NCBI GenBank assembly: GCA_025060615.1
Contig: JANXBS010000019.1
Span: 1 to 64,000, forward strand
DNA: 64,000 nt
Direction: 5' to 3'
Source of the DNA: Anaerolineae bacterium
Lineage (GTDB): Bacteria > Chloroflexota > Anaerolineae > DUEN01
Shown one piece after another: positions 48,919 to 56,431 of the stretch. The notes beneath the pieces were generated by a model. The model saw only the letters and a program-made list of their open reading frames with translations. It had not been told where the DNA came from and ran no database searches. The translations under genes and the position numbers were made by a program. Position 1 is the stretch's first letter; every line of letters begins with the position of its first letter.

Positions 48919-50877
48919 TTACATATCAACTTTCAGTGGAAAAATCCGATCTGAAGCTTCCATTACCAGGATATCACCAGCTGTTACATTGTTGTCTGGG
49001 TTGATGTCGTTGGCCGGGCCTATCAGCCGAACATAAACTCGATAGCGCCCTGGATAGCGATTGGGCCAAATCACTGTGGCTATCCCATCAGATCCAGGCA
49101 AGAGATGATCAGTGCCGATCAGGACGCCGCCGGTATCCGGCTCCCCTTCCCAAAACTCAACCATTAACGGCGCGTCTGCCCCGATTCCTCTCAAGCTATG
49201 TACCCGGGCGCGTAGTTGAATCGCAGCCGGTGCGTCCTTTGAAGCTGTCTGCGCTAGCCCATCAGCTTCGGGCGCAGTCACTGCCAAGTCAAGCGCCAGT
49301 TGAACGGTGACGGAGAGCGTGTTGTTCGTTTCGCTCGACTCAGCGAGCTGGTTAAGCGCGTCGGCTTCTAGCATGACCGTAACACCGTTGGCATTGGTTG
49401 TCGTCCAAAGGGCCGACACGGTTACCTGGCCTTGGTACCGGCTGGGGACATTGGGCACGGCTTGCTCAGCGATCTGTGTTCCCAAAGTGTAGCCAGCGAA
49501 GACGCCCCGACCGTCATTACCGACTAGTTGCTTGGTTGCCTCAGCTTGTTCAGAGCCGACTGAAACTCGTATATTGAATAAACAAGGAAGGTACATGTGG
49601 GCGCGGGGTCGACTCCAAAAACGGGCTAACGAGGATCCAGCGGCGACGTTACCCCAATTCGCAATAGTGCCTTGCAGCCGAATCGCCACCGGCTCACCCT
49701 CCCAGAGAGGCGACTTCTCTACCCAATAGGTGAGGCTCATAGGCTTGAGGTCCACGTACGGCGTAATTAATCGGGCGGTATAGCTAGCGAAGGCTTGCCC
49801 CATAGGCGTGATCTGGGCTGTATTCGGATCAAAGAGCGCGCCCCAGGTACGTCCCCATCCGAAACTAATATCATCCAAGCTGTACCAAGCCCACCGCTGT
49901 ACTAGTCGATTCCCATCAGCCGGCATACCCAATTCGCTATCCCTGGCATTCAGGAAATAGTCGAAGGTAGCGTACATGTAGTTGCGCACCCGTTCGAAGC
50001 CGTAACCCAACTCCTCCGGGAATAGAATAGCGTATTCTGAGACAATCAGCTCTTTGTCGCGTTGGCCGTGATCACGCATCTAGCGTCGGAAGCGGACGAT
50101 CTGTTCCTGGAACAAGTCCATGCGATCCAGTTCGTTAATCTCAACCCATAACCCACAGTTGGCATCGATCCCAGGCGGGATATCAGCACCCCATGCTCCC
50201 AGGTCATTACTTCCAGGACGAGCACACTTCCGTATCTCTTCCGGAGAGAGGCCTGGCCTAAGTTCGCGTAGCACGAAGTTGTGAACATTCCACACGTCTA
50301 CGGGTATTATTTGGCCATACAGGCGTTGATACTCGGACCACACCATGTCCAGCCAACGCATACGTAGTTCGGTGGGCTGGACCATGCCACCGATCGCCAC
50401 GCGCGCCGTGGGATCCAACGACTTGATTCGATGGTACAGCTCATGGTAAAGCTGTGCGTAGACGGTAGGATGAGTGCTGTCCTGTGTGTAAATCCGGTCT
50501 GGCTCATTGCCGATAAGCCAAAGCAAGCCGGGATTGTTGTGCACGGCGTTCGCCAACACTTCGCCGTAAGGCCAATACGGAGTGCTGCACGGACGGTATT
50601 AGCTGTCACATACTCGGATGATCTGCACGTATTCCATGCCAGCTGGGTTTCTAACTTGAGAAGTGGCTCCCCAGTTTACATACCAGCCGGCGTGCAGTTG
50701 TCCTACGTCGAAGCGACTAATATCGGTGACTACACCGAAACCGAAGCGCTCATTGGCCGAGGGATATAGGGATGGCTCTGGGGCCTCAAGAGCCGCTTGC
50801 GCAATAAGATTGCCACTAGGGGACGTTCCCAGAACCCATAAATGGAAAAGCACGAGCGTTGCCAACCTGCGCCACAT
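48919..50877 (-). pseudogene. Decayed secreted glycoside-hydrolase-like protein with CARDB-type domains
   Basis: One reading frame of 653 codons is interrupted by two in-frame stops, TAA at 50599-50601 and TAG at 50080-50082, with no frameshift. The first part has a signal segment (LATLVLFHLWVLGTS) and GFGVVTDISRFDVGQLHAGW. The second has PGLLWLIGNEPD, a TIM-barrel acid/base-like motif, VDVWNVHNFVLRE and IVRFRR. The third resumes MRDHGQRDKELIVSEYAILF then EELGYGFERV and ends in CARDB-like repeats (LAESSETNNTLSVTVQL). The TAG replaces a codon where Trp is expected (FRRWMRDHG), a single TGG to TAG change. Downstream pieces could be translated from internal starts, but the intact enzyme is lost. 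Confidence 0.85.
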
Positions 50878-50943
50878 CGTAGCCCTCGTCCTATCTTAAG
50901 CTGGAGTTTCAATTGCTTGCTCAGTGGACATTTCCACTCTTCC

Positions 50944-52533
50944 TTACAACGCGCCGTCCCCTCGTATGACCGCGAAGATCGTCTGCCACAGGATCAAACA
51001 ATCACGGCGCAGCGAGTAGTGCTCGATGTAATCGAGCTCTAACGCTAAGCGCTCACTCAGGGTGAGCCGGCCGCGGCCGTTCACCTGCATCGGCCCAGTC
51101 ATCCCCGGCTTCACTACGAGTCGTCGCCGCTGCTCGTCTGTATACAGGCGGACTAGGCGCTCTTCCTCCGGCCGTGGGCCTACCAGGCTCATCTCCCCGC
51201 GCAACACGTTAACGAACTGAGGCAATTCATCCAGGCTCCACCGTCGCAACCAACGCCCCACTCGTGTCACGCGTGGGTCGGGATATCGCTTCACCACGAC
51301 TTGGTCCAATTCTGCTCCCCCGACGGGCAACGGTGCGCGCTCCTCCGCACCCACATACATGGTACGCAGCTTGTACATACGAAACGGCCGCCCGTGCTCG
51401 CCTACCCGCGTTTGCGTATATACAATCGGGCCAGGTGAGTCTAGCCAGATCGCCAGCGCTAGTAGGGGAAAGAGGGGTAGCGAGATCACCAACCCCACTA
51501 GAGCGCCAGTGATATCCATTAACCGCTTGATGATGCGTTGAGGCCCGGCGATGGCCGGCCGTTGCGGTCCACGGTATCCAGCAAAATGGATCGAGCCTGC
51601 CAACAGCCCCACTCCTAATGCTATTGCTCGCACCACCAACATCGGTAAGGCGATCAAGGCAACTAGGCGATCCCTCTGCCAGGCGTGGCGCAGGAACGGG
51701 ATCGCGCTGAGCCCAAATCCCAAGGCGGCTACAGCCGGCAACCACCACAACGACGGCCAGAGCCAGGCGCCCACAAGGCCCAGCCCTTCTAGCCCCACCA
51801 ACACAATCTGGACCTTGAGGGCCTGCGGCGTATGCGAATCACTTACGGCCTTCTCTGGCAGCCACCGCAGCATAAGTGCCTTCCAGTAGCCGATCCGATA
51901 CTTTCGCCGAAAGTAGGCTGAAATCGAGGCGACGTGACGATGATACACCTGCGCCTGTGGGACAAAAACCAGCCGGTACCCCTTCGCTGCCAGGCGGAAG
52001 GAAAGCTCCTGGTCCTCGATTGTGGGCTTTCGGATCGTGGGATCGAAGCCCCCATTCGCCAAGATCACGGAACGGCGATAACCTGCCGAATAGGTGTCCA
52101 CAAAGTCAATACGGTCGCGGCCGGCCATGCGGGCGTATCGCTCCTCGTATTCGACCTGCACGAAGCGAGCAATAAGCTCGCGTTGCCGAGTTAAATACGT
52201 CCCTTTGGCCCCGACAACTCCTGGCTGCGCTAGCGCTTCGGCCAAGGTGCGAGCCCAGTGCGGCGTTGGCTCGCAGTCAGCATCGGTGAAGAGGACGATC
52301 TCGCCGCGCGCGGCTTGCACGCCGGCATTACGCGCCGCCGCCGGCCCGCTGTGCTCGATGCGGATCACCCGCGCGCCCGCCGCCTCCGCCACTGCAGATG
52401 TATTGTCCGTCGAGCCATCGTCCACCACGATGACCTCGTACTCTGAGGGCGGCAAATCCTGCTCTCGTAACGCTTGAAGACAGCGATCAAGGTAGCTAGC
52501 GGCATTATAGGCTGGAATGATTACGCTGATCAT
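50944..52533 (-). CDS. Glycosyltransferase 2 fused to polyprenyl phosphoglycosyltransferase
   Basis: A 529-residue fusion. Residues 1-230 are a GT2 domain (ISVIIPAYNAASYLDRCLQA, VDDGSTDNTSAV, FTDADCEPTPHW, DQELSFRLAAKGYRL). Membrane helices follow near 240-320. The C-terminal 200 residues are a bacterial sugar-transferase domain (KRLMDITGALVGLVISLPLF, QTRVGEHGRPFRMYKLRTM, DELPQFVNVLRGEMSLVGPR, KPGMTGPMQVNGRG) that starts lipid-linked glycans by moving sugar-1-phosphate to undecaprenyl phosphate. The ATG at 52533 overlaps the previous stop by 4 bp, which favours it over the frame at 52566. It is the last gene of the exopolysaccharide operon. Confidence 0.92.
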   Translation of the reverse strand: MISVIIPAYNAASYLDRCLQALREQDLPPSEYEVIVVDDGSTDNTSAVAEAAGARVIRIEHSGPAAARNAGVQAARGEIVLFTDADCEPTPHWARTLAEALAQPGVVGAKGTYLTRQRELIARFVQVEYEERYARMAGRDRIDFVDTYSAGYRRSVILANGGFDPTIRKPTIEDQELSFRLAAKGYRLVFVPQAQVYHRHVASISAYFRRKYRIGYWKALMLRWLPEKAVSDSHTPQALKVQIVLVGLEGLGLVGAWLWPSLWWLPAVAALGFGLSAIPFLRHAWQRDRLVALIALPMLVVRAIALGVGLLAGSIHFAGYRGPQRPAIAGPQRIIKRLMDITGALVGLVISLPLFPLLALAIWLDSPGPIVYTQTRVGEHGRPFRMYKLRTMYVGAEERAPLPVGGAELDQVVVKRYPDPRVTRVGRWLRRWSLDELPQFVNVLRGEMSLVGPRPEEERLVRLYTDEQRRRLVVKPGMTGPMQVNGRGRLTLSERLALELDYIEHYSLRRDCLILWQTIFAVIRGDGAL

Positions 52534-53582
52534 GTCGGCTTTCGTTCGGCAACAAAGCTTATCCACATCAGACAGAGGATGCCTAGCCCGATTAGCAGGA
52601 CAACCACAACCAGATGTAGCCAGACAGCGAAAGCCAGTGCCACATCTTGCGGAATATCAAACAGCCCCAGCCCTAAGATAGCCAGGTAATGAAACGTGCC
52701 AATCTTGGCCGGTGACGACGGAAGTGCATTGCCGGCCTGCAAGATGACCAGCAGTGTTAGGGCGATGAGCAGTGACGATGGGAGCGCCAGCGCGCGCAAG
52801 AGAAGCAGATTAGTGCTGGCAGAGACCAACCACACCATTAGGGTCCAGCCCAGAAGAGCCCCTATCTGCGGCACAGTGCGCAAGGCGAACAACCCTTCCT
52901 GGATCGCATGCCAGATACCCAGCACAGAGTTGCTCCAACGGGCGGGCAAGCAACAGGCCACGCGCTCGGCTAGGGAGTGCATCCGGTTTAGGAAGAAGAG
53001 GCTGGCGACTAGCGTCGCTGTCAGCGCGCTGGCGAGCCAGGCCAAGCGCTGTCCCCAGGCCGTTAGCCAGGTTGGCCAGGAGAAAAAAGGTAGCAGAGCT
53101 GCAAACGTAAGCAGCAACATGATCAGGTCCGCCCATTTTTCGATAGCAATCGTGCTAAGGGACAGGGCCTTGCTTTGCCCCTCTAACCGCTCGACTACGT
53201 AGATGCGCGCCAGCTCTCCCAAGCGAGCTGGCGCTAGTAAATTCGCTGTCATGCCGATCAAAAGAGCCATGGTTAATGCTCGAAAGCGCGGACGCCGGCC
53301 TGTTCGAGGGTAAAGGGCCCGCCAGCGAGCTGCTTTCACTCCCACTGTCATTAACACCGAAGCCAGAGCCAACGCCACCCATATGGGGTTCGCCTCACTA
53401 AACGCATGACGCACCCGGTCTAGATCCGTCGTCCGTATAGCCAGATAGGCAGCTCCTCCGCTCAGCATCAGGCCTAACCAGAAACGGCCAATTCGCATGG
53501 CCCGGCCAACTGCTTGATATCCTCTTTGAGAGAGAGAAGCGGGCGGTGAAGCGTTGTGGTCGAGCTCGCTCAATTTGATCAC
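52530..53582 (-). CDS. Lysylphosphatidylglycerol synthase TM-region family membrane protein
   Basis: A 350-residue polytopic protein of the UPF0104/YbhN-like family (flippase-like domain) with about eight helices. Family-like segments are WVALALASVLMTVGVKAARW, ALLIGMTANLLAPARLGELA and RIYVVERLEGQ. ALPSSPAKIGTFHYLAILGL lies near the C-terminus. The role is probably lipid or glycolipid transport, or support of a glycosyltransferase; it has no aminoacyl-transfer domain. It is coupled to the downstream fusion enzyme by a 4-bp overlap and separated from the Wzz-kinase gene by 122 bp. Confidence 0.85.
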   Translation of the reverse strand: MIKLSELDHNASPPASLSQRGYQAVGRAMRIGRFWLGLMLSGGAAYLAIRTTDLDRVRHAFSEANPIWVALALASVLMTVGVKAARWRALYPRTGRRPRFRALTMALLIGMTANLLAPARLGELARIYVVERLEGQSKALSLSTIAIEKWADLIMLLLTFAALLPFFSWPTWLTAWGQRLAWLASALTATLVASLFFLNRMHSLAERVACCLPARWSNSVLGIWHAIQEGLFALRTVPQIGALLGWTLMVWLVSASTNLLLLRALALPSSLLIALTLLVILQAGNALPSSPAKIGTFHYLAILGLGLFDIPQDVALAFAVWLHLVVVVLLIGLGILCLMWISFVAERKPT

Positions 53583-53704
53583 TCAGGCCATCTCTCTTGC
53601 TCGGGTGACGATAAACGGATCCACCGGGTTGCGAGGCTGTGCTAGCTGCAGTCTTCGGGATGAACACGCTGCTGGCAGCGCTGGCTGTCCTCGTGCTGTC
53701 CTCG

Positions 53705-55252
53705 TCATCCAAGTTCATAGGAGTAATAGCCAGATCGGCCAGCCGTGAGTTTGTTTAATGCCACGCCGAGGATGCGGGCCCCTACCTTGCTCAGCTCTTC
53801 ACAGGCTTGTTGGGCGATCGGCTGACGTGTCTCCTCGGCATCAATGACTAGCAGTACCCCATCGAGCTGACGAGCCAGCACTGCTGCATCGGTCACGGCC
53901 AGCACGGGCGGGCTATCGAAGATCAAGAGGTCTGCCTCCTGCTGAAGCCGCTGGATCAGTTCCTGCATGCGTTGAGAGCCTAGCAGCTCCAAGGGATTGG
54001 GCGGCAAGGGGCCGCTGGTAAACACATACAGGTTTTCGACCTCGGTGGGCTGCACATACCCATCCGGCATTAGGTTTGTGTCGCTGAACAGCGCGGTCGT
54101 TAGCCCTACTGCATTCGGCAGATGGAAAAGCTTATGCAGCGTGGGCCGGCGCAGGTCGGTATCCACCAGGACCACCATCTGGCCGGTCTGGGCCATCACG
54201 ATGGCCAGATTAGCCGCTATCGTGCTCTTGCCTTCGCGGGGGCCACTACTGGTGATCAGCAGCGTGCGGACTGGGCGATCCACACTGGAGAACTGGATGT
54301 TGATGCACAGGGTGCGATAGGCTTCGGCGATAGGCGACTTAGGACTTGTGTGCGCAATTAGCTGCTGCCCTTTGTCGTCAAAGCGGGCAATGGCTCCCAA
54401 TGTCGGCAGATTTAGGACTCGCAAGACCTCTTCCGGCGTTTTGATGGTGTCGTCCAGGTACTCGATTAGAAAAACGCTGCCCGAAGCCAGGATTGCCCCC
54501 ATGATGGCGGCTAGCAACGTGTTGAGCAACGTGCGGGGGCGAACTGGATAGATCGGCACGTCAGCCGGCTCCGAGACCACGACATTGTTTACCAATTGCG
54601 CCTCAGACAGGCGAATCCCTTCATAGCTGCTTAAGAGATTCAAATAGCTGGCACGGTACTGTGTCAGATTGTTCTGAAGACGGTCCAGTTCCACCTGCTG
54701 AGCGGGAGTCTGCGGTGTGCCCAGACGATTAATAGCCTCCCGAGCGTGAGCGATATCTTGCTGGAGGATCTCGATCTCGCGAGCTAGATTCTCCTCCGAG
54801 CTGGCGAAGCGGCTAGTCTGGATGCGCTGATTGTGCTCGATGAAGACCTCCGGCAGAGTGTTAGCGATGCGGGCTGCCAGCTCAGGGTTCGGATTTTTCA
54901 CTTTTAGCCGGATCAACTGGGTGTCGAGGATGGGTTGGACGGTGATGTCCTTAACTAGCTCTATTGGCTCCATCGGAAGGCTTAAGCGCTCAATGACTTG
55001 CTCAAGCACAGGACGCATTTTGAGCAGCTCCGCGTAGGTGCGCGCCAAGCGTCCATCGGTGAAGATAGGAGTGTAGTCATTATAGATTAGGAGCGTGGCG
55101 GACGCTTCGTAGATCGGCGTACTGTTGTAGCTGATAGCTAAGGCGGTCCCACCGGCCAACAAAGTGCACAGCCCGATCAGCCAAAACCATCTCCAGATGA
55201 TCGCTACGTACCGTCTAAAAGGTTGTGGTGATCTTCTTACGCTGACGATCAT
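53705..55252 (-). CDS. Wzz-type chain-length protein fused to BY tyrosine kinase
   Basis: A 515-residue exopolysaccharide co-polymerase and autokinase. The N-terminal Wzz domain has two membrane helices (WFWLIGLCTLLAGGTALAIS and LLAAIMGAILASGSVFLIEY) flanking a coiled-coil outside region. PVRPRTLLNTLL is the proline-rich segment before the second helix. The cytoplasmic kinase has Walker A SSGPREGKSTIAANLA, Walker A' VVLVDTDLRRPTLHKLF and Walker B LLIFDSPPVL. Its Tyr tail is short (GRSGYYSYELG). The ATG at 55252 overlaps the sortase stop by 4 bp; the frame open to 55342 lies inside the sortase gene. Confidence 0.92.
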   Translation of the reverse strand: MIVSVRRSPQPFRRYVAIIWRWFWLIGLCTLLAGGTALAISYNSTPIYEASATLLIYNDYTPIFTDGRLARTYAELLKMRPVLEQVIERLSLPMEPIELVKDITVQPILDTQLIRLKVKNPNPELAARIANTLPEVFIEHNQRIQTSRFASSEENLAREIEILQQDIAHAREAINRLGTPQTPAQQVELDRLQNNLTQYRASYLNLLSSYEGIRLSEAQLVNNVVVSEPADVPIYPVRPRTLLNTLLAAIMGAILASGSVFLIEYLDDTIKTPEEVLRVLNLPTLGAIARFDDKGQQLIAHTSPKSPIAEAYRTLCINIQFSSVDRPVRTLLITSSGPREGKSTIAANLAIVMAQTGQMVVLVDTDLRRPTLHKLFHLPNAVGLTTALFSDTNLMPDGYVQPTEVENLYVFTSGPLPPNPLELLGSQRMQELIQRLQQEADLLIFDSPPVLAVTDAAVLARQLDGVLLVIDAEETRQPIAQQACEELSKVGARILGVALNKLTAGRSGYYSYELG

Positions 55253-56019
55253 GGTTTGGTTGATGGGCTTGTAGCCGATTTTTCGGCGTTCAGATGGGCC
55301 CTCACGATGACCCGGTGCGTGTTCGTCCACATGGGCCAGCAAGTGATCAATGTGAGCACTGGCCGGTCTGTGGGAGCCATCCAGCTGGCATTTTGCTTGC
55401 GTTCTTCTTCACTGGCACCCACATCCGGCAATAACAAAACCTGTTCTACCTCGTATACGTAGCGATGGCCATCAGCTGCGTATACGTGGATCTCGGAGCC
55501 CGGCCTCAGGCGCGGCTCCCGGCGATCTATATCGCGGCTGATCTGTTCAAAGACCCTTCCCTTGGTATTGTGATGTCCAGAGATAACGACGTTACCGGCT
55601 TGACCAGGATTAGCGCTATTGACATGATGGCCAGCGGCATTTTCGGCTGTCTGCCACTCGCTACGCCGTTGATCGCCTTGACCCACAATCCGCCAGGCTA
55701 CTTCTACCACCGGCGTGTCAATCCCAAGGTCCGGGATGACCAGCCGGACAGGCGGGCTGTTAGGCGTCGCTGTTGGCTCGGGGGAGAGGACTTCCGGCAC
55801 GGGTGTGGGTGTTGCGGTAGCGACATCCGGCCTCGTCATCGGAGAAGCTGGAGTAGAGGTGAACGTAGGATATGCTGCTGGCCCGACGGGAGAGGGAGAT
55901 GGCGCCGCTGGCGTCTGTGGCTTTTGCGTGGAGCAACCCATCAAAAGGACGACTAGTAACAGGAGAGATAAAACGGCTGCTTGATCAGCCCCTCCACACG
56001 GGCGACGACCGCAAATCAT
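55249..56019 (-). CDS. Sortase, lipoprotein-anchored
   Basis: A 256-residue sortase-fold transpeptidase. The catalytic His is in NVVISGHHNTKGRVFEQI, the Cys in LTLITCWPMWTNTHRVIV with the Arg eight residues on. RLVIPDLGIDTPVVEV is the usual start of the class D/E-like barrel. The N-terminus has a signal ending LLLLVVLLMGC, which looks like a lipobox, followed by a long Pro/Thr/Ser linker. That would tether the enzyme by lipid rather than a helix. The ATG at 56019 with GGAGG is preferred; a longer frame would run antisense through tRNA-Val. It is the first gene of the exopolysaccharide operon, 4 bp overlapped with the Wzz-kinase. Confidence 0.88.
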   Translation of the reverse strand: MICGRRPCGGADQAAVLSLLLLVVLLMGCSTQKPQTPAAPSPSPVGPAAYPTFTSTPASPMTRPDVATATPTPVPEVLSPEPTATPNSPPVRLVIPDLGIDTPVVEVAWRIVGQGDQRRSEWQTAENAAGHHVNSANPGQAGNVVISGHHNTKGRVFEQISRDIDRREPRLRPGSEIHVYAADGHRYVYEVEQVLLLPDVGASEEERKQNASWMAPTDRPVLTLITCWPMWTNTHRVIVRAHLNAEKSATSPSTKP

Positions 56020-56159
56020 AAGGCCTCCGACTTCTTGGACGGGTTTTTTACACCAGCATCTCTGAGCGCCCACCACGCTTATCTGCTTGCGGTGAGCTGT
56101 ATTGTAGTTCACCTGCTGCGAAAAGGCAAGGCCAACAGGCGTTTGGAATGCTAAAGCAA

Positions 56160-56189
56160 TTGACAGATCAGCACGTCCTTCGGTATAAT
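56160..56189 (+). promoter_or_regulatory. Promoter of tRNA-Val
   Basis: Perfect TTGACA (56160-56165) and perfect TATAAT (56184-56189) with an 18-bp spacer. The mature tRNA starts 10 nt after the -10 box. Confidence 0.85.
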
Positions 56190-56198
56190 ATCCGTGTA

Positions 56199-56272
56199 GG
56201 GCGAATAGCTCAGGTGGAACGAGCGCCTCGCTTACACCGAGGAGGTCGCAGGTTCGAGCCCTGCTTCGCCCA
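56199..56272 (+). tRNA. tRNA-Val (UAC)
   Basis: A 74-nt cloverleaf. The acceptor stem GGGCGAA pairs with TTCGCCC, with discriminator A. The anticodon stem CCTCG/CGAGG holds the loop CTTACAC, anticodon UAC. The T arm is GCAGGTTCGAGCCCTGC. CCA is not encoded. The consensus promoter drives it, divergent from the sortase operon. Confidence 0.95.
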
Positions 56273-56431
56273 TGATCAGGTCGCTTAGCTGTGCCAGGTT
56301 GCATAGTTAGGCGGCCTTTGTTTTTAAGCGCTAGTGCGTGATCTGACGGATGCTATTGGGGCATTTGTAAGCGGCTGCATCTGTTACTTCGCAAGCAATG
56401 GCTAGTACTTTTCAGACAAGCCATAAGAGGG

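Noticed and set aside
50080-50601. Programmed stop-codon read-through or recoding in the glycoside-hydrolase-like gene
   Set aside because: The two stops differ (TAA and TAG), lie far apart, show no recoding structure that I can see, and one is explained by a single TGG to TAG change.
56020-56304. N-terminal extension of the sortase
   Set aside because: It would be translated from the antisense strand of tRNA-Val; the ATG at 56019 has GGAGG and a signal peptide.
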